A stretch of 64,000 nt of DNA from Phalacrocorax aristotelis (lineage: Eukaryota; Chordata; Aves; Suliformes; Phalacrocoracidae): NCBI RefSeq assembly GCF_949628215.1, contig NC_134283.1, positions 22,980,975 to 23,044,974 on the forward strand, written 5' to 3'. Below, in pieces: positions 1-10,159 of the stretch (position 1 is the stretch's first letter; the number at the start of each line of letters is the position of its first letter). The notes beneath the pieces were generated by a model. That model saw nothing but the letters and a program-made list of their open reading frames with translations, had not been told where the DNA came from and made no database searches. A program made the translations under genes and the position numbers.

Positions 1-2870
1 AACAGACCTGGACAACACAGGGACTTGGAGGAGAAAAGGGAGAGCAGCCAGGGCATCACTTGGTGCTGCCAAAGTTGGGGTATTCACAGGCAGGAAGCTT
101 CCAGGGTGCTAGGCAGGGATGGGTGCTCGCTGGAGAGGACAGCATGGGGTGAAGCATGCGGAGATAAGGAGCACCAGGCTGAGGAACATGGTTTCCTGCA
201 GATGTGTCTTGAGGCAGACAGTGATGTCTGAGAGAGCAGGGGTGCTTGCAGTCTCTCTTTTTTTAAAGAAGGGTTGGTAAAAAACCCATCCAGACCCAAA
301 AGAGGTGCTTTAAGGAAGGGTTTGCACCAGAATTGCCATCACCATTGTAAGTAAGGTGGGAAGCAACCAGAGCTTCTAAATAAGTTTGAGTCTTTCCTTG
401 AAGCCAATAATAATAAAACTGAATCAAGGCGATGCAAAGACTATGTCAGTTTCTACCTACCTATTTATTTGTTAAAAATCACATAAAAAGTTCAAGTAAA
501 TTTTTAGCATTTCTTGGCAAAGAAGTCATTCCTGAAGTGAGGCTTTACTAAAAAGAGGCAGCAAATCTCTTTCTTACTATTGAATAGATTATTAAAGTAG
601 AACACCTTCTCTGTGATAAAATAGCATCTTTAAATTTACTCGCGACCCCCAACCAGCAGTACATGATGGGAAAAGCATGCTTACTTTGCTCACCAGCATG
701 GCAAACATAAAAAGGGACATCTCAAGGGGCTGGCTGCTAAATAAACAACCTTTACTAAAACACATACACCCCAAAACCCAGACTATCGACAAAGTCCCAA
801 AATAAGCTAAAAAGCTATGAAAAATACAATGGCACCAAGGTATTTTTAAAAAGGAGAATCTGCTTCAGGCTGTCTTTCTCCATCTTAAGGAAAGGTTAGC
901 TTCAAACCAGTAACAGGAATGCACTATTCAGAAGGGAAAGGTAGCAGTTAACTCCAAAATGCATAAAACCTGTTGCTTCCTTTCATTATCTCTTTTGTCC
1001 TTTTCTATCCTTATGCTCTTATTTTTTTCAAGGAGACAAGAGTTTGTTCCTTCAACAAATGTGTCTGGCCTAGCACTAGAAACTGGTGGCCTGACATGCC
1101 TGGCCCCTTGGAGCAATGACTTGGCTAGTCCAAACAGAGCAATTAATCATTCACCAAAGTGACTAAAAGATCCCTCACATGTAGTGGAGTGATGAACTTG
1201 AACTCTGTCCAGTCATTATCCAAAGAGAAGTCACTAAAAAGCACCCCATGATACGTCCTGCAGCTGGCCATGCACGTCCTCTCGAATCCCAAGGCTCCAC
1301 CCCCTCATGCATGGCAGCCCCACAGCAGATTATCTCATCAAATTGCCCCAAAATGTTATCATGACTCCTCTACGAAGATCTGTGCTGCAAGGTGGCAAGA
1401 TGGTACAAGTCCTGGGCCACTCAAATACTTGCTTATCACCATATGGCCACTAGACTAGTTATAAATGCCAGCATAAAGGATTGTTCTGCTGCTCATCAGT
1501 GTATGAAATACTCCGAGAAGAGAATCTTCAGCCTTACAAACCTTTGCTAAGTCAGTCTTGTTGAAGCATGAGAACAGAAACACAGTGTGGGACAAAGTAT
1601 TGCAAAAAAGAAATCTAGCTCTGCGATCCCCCCTACCCAGCAGACTCTCCAGATTAGCACCTGCAAAAAATGGGTGCAGAAACATGTGTGGGGAGCAAAG
1701 GCACACTCCAACATGCCCGTATGCATGAACGTTCATGGTTCTTAAGGCCTTGGTGGTGTATTTGGGATATTAAAAGGCAATATATGAAGTTTAATGTTAG
1801 CCTAACTGTCCCATTTCAGATCCTGAAGGTGTTTAGATAATAACCCCTTTTAAATCAACAATGGACGCTTCAGTGGGGCAAGCACCCGGTAGGGGATGCA
1901 CATCCTAACAAGCAAACCCAAAAGCTGAACATAAAAAATACTACTCCTATCGCTTTAGCCAAAAAATCCTGCCATTAAATCATGGCAGATTTTCAAAGAG
2001 ATACCAATATTTAAGTGACAAAAAAGGCACTGGAAATTCTTAGCCCTGTTAGCACAATTTCAGGGAGGTCAGTTTTTTCTGGTTCCTTGAGAGGGGTTGT
2101 CCCCACAGCCTGGCTGGAGCCTCTGTAGAGATGGGGAGGTTCAGACTCAGAGCCTACAAACAAATACTGCGGGTTATATCCCAAATCTTTTATTACCTGT
2201 ACTGACCTCAGCTCATCTGTCAGCTCCAAATCCACCTTGGTAACAATGTGAAGCAAAAAAAATCTCAGCACAAGAAAAAGAAAAGAACAAATGAAGGATT
2301 TTTGCATACAAATGGCTGTAAAGCTATGGGAAGTTGTGCTGTGGAAGATCAGTTTAAGCACAAATTGTTAAAAAGGCAAAGATAGCTCTAAATGCTCAGT
2401 CAGAATGGATATCAACCAGAAAAGGTCTTCACGTAATTCAACAACAACATGAGTGCGTCTCCCCAATGTTAACAGGCCCTATAGCTGCTGTGCAATACGG
2501 AAGGACTCAAGAGTGTAGTTGAGTTGTTTCCTCAAAGATTGTGTCTCCATAAAATGTGCCCATCCGACTGCATGGGCTCCTGGTAGAAATAAAACTGGGA
2601 TCCTCAGTGTGCAAAGACCAAGCATCCCTTGTGCAATCAATTCCTTGAATACAGAAAGCAAATAGAGCTAAGTTCTTCTTAACAGTAGCCTCCATATGAC
2701 CAAAAAGGAGCAGAACTGTGGTTTAATTCAACTAAGGCTGCAAAACCAAGAGGTGAGGACAAACTACTGCTCATTTTGATGTGTTTAACACCCTGACCTG
2801 CTAAACCTGGTCCTTTCTTTTTGCATAATGCTGGTTTAAAGAGAGCCATTCCAGCCACAACTCGCTTTCC
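1..2870. other. AT-rich flank, no gene recognised
   Basis: No open frame here resembles a known protein, and no convincing exon with flanking splice sites could be assembled on either strand. Several AATAAA-like hexamers occur (for example + strand 412-417, and TTTATT near 2188), so part of it could be the UTR or intron of a gene whose coding exons lie left of the window. Base composition is clearly more AT-rich than the GC-rich block that starts near 2.87 kb. Confidence 0.5.
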
Positions 2871-2927
2871 AGTGGATGCTGTGTGACCCGCTTGAGCTCT
2901 CCTCCACTTTGTTTTTTGCCTCAGCAG

Positions 2928-4553
2928 AAAGAGTGAACTTGCCCAGCATCCAAGGGGCTGTATGGGCTGTGGGGTCTCATCTGAAGGACCAGGGCTTGAA
3001 CCTGCTCATCAACAACACAGGCATCAGCTTGCACGCCATGCTGCGCTCCCTGGATTCACAGGAGATGCTCTCTGTGTTTGTTACCTATGTGGTTGGGCCA
3101 CTCTAGGTCACCAAGGTACTTGTGGACCTTTCGGGTTTCTCCTGCTTGGGGAGGTGTTCCCCAAAGCAAAGCTGCCCTCAGCTGGGTGGGTTCTGGCTCT
3201 CTTGAAAGAGACAGACTGGTGGGGGCAAGACCAGGACCACAGGTCTCCTCTGCCCAGCCAGAGGAGCTGGGAGGCAGCTCAGCCCAGCCCCAGCATCTCC
3301 CATGCTTCGCTTCTCCCCAGCTGGAGCTCCTGCTTGCCCCATGCTGGCTGTGCCAGCTCACTCCTTCCCTGGGGAAGGGAAAGGCTGGAGCTAGTCCTGT
3401 CCTCAGGGCATCCTCCTCATCCACTGCCCTTCTGCCACGGGTGTCTGTCCAGCTGCTTGTCCACAGTCTGCAACAGAGACCTCCAGGGCAGTCCTCAAGC
3501 TTGTGGCCTGTCATGTATTAACAGAGTGCCGGTGTCTTTGTAAGGAATTTCTGCCACTCCTGGAGAAGGAATCGAAGGGCACAGGGAAGGAGGGGCTGAG
3601 CTGCACCAGGGCTGCCGTCATAAATGTCTCCACTAAGCTGGGATCCATCGGGCTGTGTCTTGGGGTGCCAGAGCCTCCCACGTACCCGTACCATGCCAGC
3701 CAGGTGAGGTGCCAGAGGAGGTGCTGGAGATGCTCTGCTGTGCACCGTGCCCATAGAGGGGAGCCCATGGGGGTACCCACCTGCCCAAGGCCACCCACCC
3801 CCTGCCTGGTTCTCCCAAGTGTAAGCACAGAGATGGAAACCAGCAGCATGTGGGACTGAGACTTTCAGGAGGGTTGTGCTGATATTTTACCCTAGGGAAA
3901 CATCCCATTTCTGACCTCCACAGCCATTTTCCGGCTGGGAAACATGCCCCCTCCTGCCTGCCTGTGCCCCGAGTTGTGCTGGCATGGTGGTGCCTCTTCC
4001 AGGCTGCCCAGAACATGGTGACAAGGTGCATGGCTGCAGAGCTCCAAGACAAGGGCATCTTGTGCATGGCCATCCATCCTGGCTGGGTGAAGACTGATAT
4101 GGGGACGGAGAAGGCACTGGGCTGTGCAGGGGAAGGTCAGCAGGACCCCCGCTGTAGCCCCACCTCTCAGGGAGGGCAGGGGCACTTGGGGCACAAGATG
4201 TTGTGTGATGCTGTGGGCTGCCAGGACCATCTGCTGGGGTGGAACAGGCAGGGAGCAGGCAGCAAGCTGTCACGTGCCAAGTGCAGAGAGCAGGGCAGGC
4301 AGCAGTAAGGAAAAATGCCCCCATGAACACCCTGGGTGCTGCTGCCCAGGCCGTGCACCCTCTGGTCTGCCCAAGCCTGGCTTCTTTCTGTGCCAGCCTC
4401 AGCCCATGGCACTGACACTGTGCCTTGTCTCTTCTGCAGGCACTGCTGACAGTGGAGCACAGTGTGAGGGGCATCCTGACCATGCTGGCCAGCCTCTCGC
4501 AGGACACCTCTGGAGCCTTCCTGGACTGGGAAGGGAACAGCCTGCCCTGGTGA
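2928..4553 (+). pseudogene. Decayed C-factor/carbonyl reductase-like SDR, + copy
   Basis: Four exon-like blocks with the order and junctions of an NAD(P)-binding short-chain dehydrogenase of the avian C-factor-like group: 2928-3115, 3545-3703, 4003-4113 and 4440-4553. Recognisable motifs are LLINNTG (the SDR NNAG motif), INVSTKLGSIG (the active-site Ser strand), IHPGWVKTDMG after the catalytic helix, and the usual C-terminus FLDWEGNSLPW followed by TGA. Lesions: an in-frame TAG at 3104-3106 where the family has a Leu codon (GPL-stop-VTK); the catalytic YxxxK read as YHASQ, so the Lys is lost; and the exon ending at 4113 is followed by GC (GCACTG) instead of GT. The first coding exon, which would carry the Rossmann GxxxGxG motif, was not found upstream, so the copy also looks 5'-truncated. 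It could be a variant of a live gene with sequence errors, but three independent defects favour a pseudogene. Family membership is well supported; substrate is unknown. Confidence 0.8.
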
Positions 4554-5236
4554 TGGACAGGCAAATGGCACCTCTTGCCCGTGCTGCAGCCGCCCACTTG
4601 CTGGCTCACCCCTCTGCATGGTCACCCTGCTTGCCCTCAGCCTCTTCTGACTGCCAGGGAGAGGGGAAGGGCACAGGAAGCAACTTCTCTCCCCCTTCCT
4701 CACCCCGTGCACAGCCCTGCATCTCCCTTGTACACCTCACCTCCACAAATGCCAGGAGCTGATGCCTCTCTGCTCCATCTCCACACCACGAGCCTCAAAC
4801 CTCCTGGCTGAGCTTGGCACCCACGCCCCATGTACTGTGTGAGTGCTGTGTGTCTGTCTGTCCTGCCGACAACCAACTGAGAGGAGAGGGCAGCCAGTCC
4901 CTGCAACCCTCAGCCCTTCGGGCAGCCCAGGCTGAGCGCAGCCCTGGGGTTGCCCTGCAGTCAGGCAGGGGGAAAGCCAGCCTTGTGGGTGCTTGGGATG
5001 TTCGCCAGCCCTGCAGATGCTCAGGAGATCTCTCTCCTCCCAGGAGACGGGCTCTGCCCCAGCTCTGGTGCCTCCTGGAGGGGACATAGGGCAGTCGTGG
5101 TGCCATGGGACCCATGGGCTGTCACTTGTGCAGATCCCAGAGACAGTGTGGACTGTGTGGGTGGCTGTGGGTACCGCCACACCCTAGGATAAGGAGCAGG
5201 AATGCACAGCAGAGCTGGTGGTTCTTGGGCAGATAT

Positions 5237-6890
5237 TTACTGAGGACTTGGGGCAGGTGGGAACAGTGGCACAGGGCCCCTCTGCTGGGAGGCTGGGCTG
5301 GCATCCCACCAGGCCACGACCTTCTCTTCCCAGTCCGGGAAGGTGCAGGTGTCCTTCTTGGAGAGGGAGGACAGCACTTTCAGCATCCCTTGCACGCTGG
5401 TGTCCACTATCACAGGGGGCTGCAGGGGCAGAGGGGGAGAGGCAACCTGTGCCCAAAGCCTGGCTAAGGTGCTACCCTGGAGCAGCTGGGGCCAGGGCAA
5501 GGAGCTGGTCAGGGGTAAGGGGAAAGCTGCTAGCCCTGGGCAGAGGGGATAGGGGCACCAGCCACGTGGGGCCGGGGCAGGGGGAGCTGCCCAGGCAGCG
5601 ATGGGGCAGGCGGGGAGGCCGTGCTCAGGGGCTCAGGGCAGCAACTCCCTCCCATGGAAAATCAGCACAGGGGCTCAGATGGACCCACCGTGGTGAAACT
5701 CCTACCGTGTCTGGCTGAGCTCCCCATGTTGGTGGGCACACAGCCAGGGTGGAGAGCAGCACAGAGGATGCCATGTTCCTGGTACCCCAGGGACTGGCAC
5801 TTGGTCAGCATGTTCAGAGCAGCCTATGGGGAGACAGGGCGGGGATGGCAGTGGGAGGGGAAGGGTGGCTGCAAGGGGACAAGTGCAGACCCCATGGCTG
5901 GGCCAGGCAGGGCAGGGCAAATCTATGCTCAGTATGGCATGGCTGTACCTTGCTGCAGTGGTTCAAGACAGCTTGCATCAGATCCCAAACAGAGGGAGAA
6001 GCGATGGAGCCTGCAGAGCTGGACACGTTGATGATGGCTGCTTCAGCTCAGCGCTAAGCCCAGGCTCCCCTGGGCCGCCTTCTTCAGCAAGGGATGCCTG
6101 CAAGGAGAAAGAAGAGATGAGGCACACCTGGATGTGGCACAGGCGAGAGGACCAGGTTTTTCCACAGCAGGCAACATTGACACCAGTACTGCAGCATCCT
6201 CCCTTGTCTTCCCACTGTCCCAGCCCAGGAGGTTCCAGCTCCTGAACTCCAGCCCATGGCTCCATGAGCTTCTTGTCAGGCAAGAGCCCATCCGCGCTGC
6301 AGCAGAGGCAGGGCCCCTCTCCCACTGGCCCTTCATGCCCCCCAGGACAACTCAGCTCAGGTGAGGGTCTCACCTGGCTCAGCAGCAGGGGCCTAACTGT
6401 GTTGATGGTATAAACCTGGGACATGTCCTCCAGCATCTCGGTATCAGGTGAGTTCAATGTGGCAATTGCAGCATTGTTGATGAGGACATTCAGCCCCAAG
6501 CCCCCAGGTGCTCCCCGATTCTGGCTGCAGCCACCTTGATGCTGGTGGGGTCGGTAACTTCTGCAGAGCCGGCACAGGGGAGGTCAGCAGACCCATGGTG
6601 GCTCACCCCACATGGTGCCGGGGAATGGGAACTCCCTGTGTCTCCCCAGGGACATGCCCTTGGGGCTGGCTGTGAGCAGCAAGAGGGATGGCAGCGCTTG
6701 GTGTCCCCACAGGCACTGACCTGTCAGCACAGCTCCTGGCACTGGGCTACCAGGGTGAGCGCAGCACCTGGGCACATGCCAGGAGAACTGGGGTGACAGA
6801 CCCCCACCTCGGAGTACCTACTGAGTGGGACGATGACCAGGTTGGGGTGTCTGGAGGCCGAATTCTGTAACTCCATCAAGAGAGGGGACT
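5237..6890 (-). pseudogene. Decayed C-factor/carbonyl reductase-like SDR, - copy
   Basis: A second SDR copy in opposite orientation, tail-to-tail with the first. Blocks in transcript order: about 6890-6822 (ELQNSASRHPNLVIVPL), 6560-6374 (VTDPTSIK, then LNVLINNAA, the NNAG motif), 6097-5949 (LLKKAAQGS, SSSAGSIAS), 5823-5705 (AALNMLTKCQSLGYQEHGIL, then HPGC) and 5419-5237. Splice dinucleotides are mostly kept. Lesions: a run of five G at about 6505-6510 (rc CACCTGGGGGCTTGG) where six would keep frame, giving an early TGA; a second frameshift near 6040-6050 (ALS-TGA before AAIINVSS); the catalytic Tyr position reads Asn (LNHCSK); and the usual stop after the terminal Trp is TGG, so the last frame runs about 26 codons further to TAA at 5237-5239. 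The initiating exon with the cofactor motif was not found. It differs from the + copy in sequence, so it is an older paralogue rather than a recent duplicate. Confidence 0.8.
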
Positions 6891-6899
6891 GCATGGGCA

Positions 6900-9140
6900 T
6901 GGTGACACTGGACTGGCTACACAGAGGCTCAGCCTTTCCCAGGCAAATCCTGCTCTGTGCCTGCACTGCCTCACCCCCACCACACTGCTCTGTCTGCCCT
7001 GCTCCCGTCAGATGGGGCTCTGTGCCTCCAGCACACACCACGTGCTACTGTCCCTTCCGCACATCCCATGCACAGCTGGTCCCACAGCCATCCTAACCCA
7101 GCTGCTCTGTGCTGCAGGCACCTGGATGCAGCTTGAGCCCTTTGCAAACCTCCTCCCTGCACCAACCTGCTGCCCTGGCACCAAGTGCTCCCATCCCCCA
7201 GCACAACCCACTGCATCCCAGCCCAGCCTCGCCTGTGCTCATTGTCTCTTGGGGTCTTGACAAGCTGCAAAGACCCACTTGGGTGGGTTTGGCATCCCCA
7301 GGAACTGCTGGACGAGCCCCAGGCTGATTCCCTGGTTGGCCTCAGTCACCAGAAGGGAGTGGACATGAAGCCCTGCCATGCTGCTCTGTCTGCCACTGCA
7401 CTCCTGTCACCCTGATTCTGCAGGTGCCTTTTGCTACTCAGTTATCTCCCATTTCCCCCTGAGGGCTTGCATCAGTTGCTGGCTCTAGCAAATTCTCTGC
7501 CTTCCCCCACATCTCCTGGCTGTGGCCCATAGCCACGATCCAGCCTTCCTGTCAGCCAAGGAATGATGCAAGGGGAGCCGAGTGTCCTGCCCAGGCAGGG
7601 AATGCCCTGGGCTGGATGTCTGGAAAACTGCTCTTTGTACTTTCCCTGCTCTATTGTTTTCCAGTGCATTCCTGGTTTTCGATGGTTTTCCGGGCGTGCG
7701 TTCCTGTGCTGAGATATCCTCTCCCACTGCCACCCCCCGTCATGGGACACAAGGCTCTGTCCCTCCCCTTGCCCAAGGTCAGGCAGGCAAGGGTAGACTC
7801 GCTGATCCTGCACAGTGCAGTTTGTTGGCCTTAATTTGTGCATTTGGGTCAGGGATGGAGCAGCTGGGACAGGTGAGTGTCCCTTGGCCACCACAACAGG
7901 CTGGAAAACCTAGAAATCCTCCAGGACCACTTGGAAACCCTCCAGTGCTACCCAGAGCAACCCCCTCCTAAGAGTCTGCTCTAACACCAGCTATAGTATT
8001 TAAGTTGTACATGTGATAGAAGGTTAAAATTCAGTTTTGTCCCCTGGGTATAACTGGTGTAGCCAGGAATCAGGGCTGTGCCTGGATGCACACACAGCAC
8101 ATGATGGACATCCAGTCTCAGGGTGATCCAGGTACTCCCCAGCTTGTTCCTGCAACAGCAAGGCACTGGACCGACTGATGGACTGAACTCCCAGCTGCCT
8201 TCCAAAGAAAACCCTGACCGGTGGATACGGGAGCTTTGGGACAGGCCTGAAGATCCCCCAGGAGCTCCTGCTGTGCCTCAAGTCAGTGGAGAAGCACCAC
8301 CTGCATGTCTCCATGTGCTGATGAACACACTGTGGGGAGGATCTGGGCATCCCATGGCCTCCCCAGGTTGGTCCTGCAGCGTTGACCAAACTGTTGCACA
8401 GACAATTTGTAATAGCAGAACATATATGTAAGATAGTTAGGAGATGTTTTGTAGGTAGTTTAAGATAATTAATAACAACAGATCAGGCAGGTGATTATGC
8501 AGGACCAGGTGGGTGAAAGCTTGGGGAATCTCACCTGCTCCAGCTGGAGAAGCTGCTACAAGGACCTTTGCAACTCGACAGTAACCGTCTGGTTTAAGAG
8601 ATTTGATCCACGCATGTACAGCCTTATGTATAGGTCCCAATAAATTAGCTTTTTTCTTTAAAAACAAACCCTGCAGTCTACTCTTCTGTGTAGCACTCAT
8701 CAGTCTTGTTGTGGCATTTTACCACACTCACTCAAGCCCACCAATGCAGCCACAGTCTCTGGCCTGGGGATGAAAAGACGCTGGCTGGACCGAGCTACGA
8801 CTTACATGGCTTGATTTCATCCCTGACCTGCACAAGAGGAGGTGTTTGCCATCCCTTCAGCATGTGCCTGTACATTTCCTGGTTTGCTTGCTGGATTTGA
8901 GCAGATAAGCAGCTTTAATGCCTCAAGAGGAGGCAAAGTGTACACAAGCCCATTGTGGAAGGATGCTTCTTCCCATGGGCAACCACCAGTGGAGAACCTG
9001 GCGTCGATTGGAGCTATTGGGGTCAAAACCAAAGGAAACAACACGAAAACAAAGTAGAGTTTCAGCGATGCTTTGTCATTACGTGTGAACCACTGAATGG
9101 GAAGTGGTAACAGAAAGTCGGCCAAACAATGAGGAAAAGC
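6900..9140. other. Intergenic stretch between SDR copies and ACD
   Basis: No coding exon recognised. Open frames here are short, overlap on both strands and lack family resemblance. The only structured element seen is the LTR-like segment described separately at about 8393-8700. Confidence 0.5.
8393..8700 (+). mobile_element. Possible solitary LTR fragment of an endogenous retroelement
   Basis: The segment begins TGTTGCACAG and contains AATAAA (about 8639-8644) after a stretch resembling a U3/R end. About 35-50 bases later comes a pyrimidine/TG-rich part ending in CA near 8698-8701, as LTRs do. There is no adjacent gag or pol reading frame and I could not confirm a target-site duplication by eye. 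An ordinary polyadenylation region is an alternative. Confidence 0.25.
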
Positions 9141-9184
9141 GTGTGAGTGCTCAGGAAAAGCCTGGAGGGGAGAAAGGAGCCTGG

Positions 9185-9365
9185 AGTGGGCTGTGGCTGT
9201 GGCCAGGGATGCAGATGGGGAAGGGGTTGGGAATGTGGATGGGGACAGGGATGGAGATCAGCTGGGGATGGGGTTGAGGCTCGGGATGCGGATGGGGACG
9301 AGGTTGGGGATGTGGATGGGTATGGGATTGGGGATGCGAATGGGAACGGGGACGAGACTGGGGCC
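9185..9365 (+). repeat. Degenerate G-rich tandem repeat (GGGGATGTGGATG-like)
   Basis: Irregular tandem copies built on GGGGATGNGGATGGG-type units, directly upstream of the CpG-rich first exon of ACD. Units vary (GGGAATGTGGATGGGGACAG, GGGATGCGGATGGGGACGAG and so on). The many G3-G4 runs give clear potential for G-quadruplexes on the + strand. The repeat produces long spurious open frames on both strands. Confidence 0.75.
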
Positions 9366-9610
9366 GGGGCCGCGCTCCGCCAGCCGCTCCGCCCCGGATC
9401 CTGGCCATCCCGTCCCCGTTTCCTCTTCCTGTGCCGCGGCCCCGCCTCGCCTCGCTGCGCGGGGCCGTGGCGGCGGTGGCGGCGGTGGCGGCCGCTTGTC
9501 CCGGCGGGGCGGGCGCGGGGGAGCAGCGGGGCCGGCGGGAGCCGCCGGGGGGGCCGGCCCTGGGGCCCAGGTGAGGGGGGGGGGGCGGGGTTGGCGGGCA
9601 CGGCAGCCCT
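9340..9610 (+). promoter_or_regulatory. ACD: CpG-rich promoter and untranslated first exon of ACD
   Basis: A dense CpG stretch with CGG-type runs (GGCGGCGGTGGCGGCGG around 9470) and a paired TTTCCTCTTCCTG motif near 9419-9431, which read on the - strand contains two GGAA cores as in ETS sites. A good donor (GGGCCCAG followed by GTGAGG) sits at 9570/9571 and pairs with an acceptor at 10137/10138 (CCTGTAG then GTTTGTG). The position is that of a CpG-island promoter plus a 5' untranslated exon. The transcription start itself cannot be fixed from sequence alone. Confidence 0.65.
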
Positions 9611-9665
9611 GCCTGTCCCCGACCCCTGCCTGTCCCCGACCCCTGCCTGTCCCCAACCCTGCCCG
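9598..9665 (+). repeat. Short tandem repeat, CCCTGCCTGTCCCCGA unit
   Basis: About three near-perfect copies of a 16-base unit, followed by decayed copies, inside the first intron of ACD just after the CpG-rich exon. Confidence 0.8.
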
Positions 9666-10159
9666 CCCCTAACTCTGCCTGCCCCAGCCCTGCTGCGTGG
9701 CCCTCATCCAGCAAAGAGAGACCCCTTCCCCCTTTTGCAGTTAAGAGAGTGATGGTTAAGTCCTGGGCGCAGGAAAAATAACTATTGGGAGGATAATAAA
9801 CAATATAGGAAGAGGTGGGAAAAAAAATGCCCTGAACTGCGCGGGAGTGTTGCAAAAGGCCTGCCCCAGCCCACACGCGAAGCTCCGAAGCCTGCTGGTG
9901 TCCCATCTCCATGGCAGGAGTGGGATGCTGCCGGACCTGCGTTTGCCCAGCAACGCATCTTCCTCAGCAAGGCTCCCTTAGGATGGCTGTCCTTGCGGAG
10001 AAGCAAGTGGATTTGGGCTGAATTTGAGCCAGCCCCTGAGGTTGTGGCTGTGTTGGGAGTGTAAAACTGTTCCTGGGGTGCCGGATCTTTGCAGCATCCT
10101 GCTCTTCTGATTTGGTGCCTTGTCTCTTGTCCTGTAGGTTTGTGTATGAGAACAAAACC

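Noticed and set aside
3104-3106. Recoding (stop readthrough) at the SDR TAG
   Set aside because: No recoding signal is evident, and the copy has other defects (lost Lys, GC donor, missing first exon), so loss of function is simpler.
2962-3543. A 193-codon + frame over the SDR remnant
   Set aside because: It is in a different frame from the SDR-like reading and crosses the exon-intron boundary. The conserved SDR motifs are in the frame that stops at 3106.
8437-8700. An 87-codon - strand frame (SRLQGLFLKKKANLLG and onward)
   Set aside because: No family resemblance. It lies inside the LTR-like segment and reads against its apparent polarity.
9147-9912. Long repetitive frames on both strands (MGTRLGMWMGMG-like and PHPHPQP-like)
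   Set aside because: Products of the G-rich tandem repeat and CpG-rich exon; low complexity and present in several frames at once.
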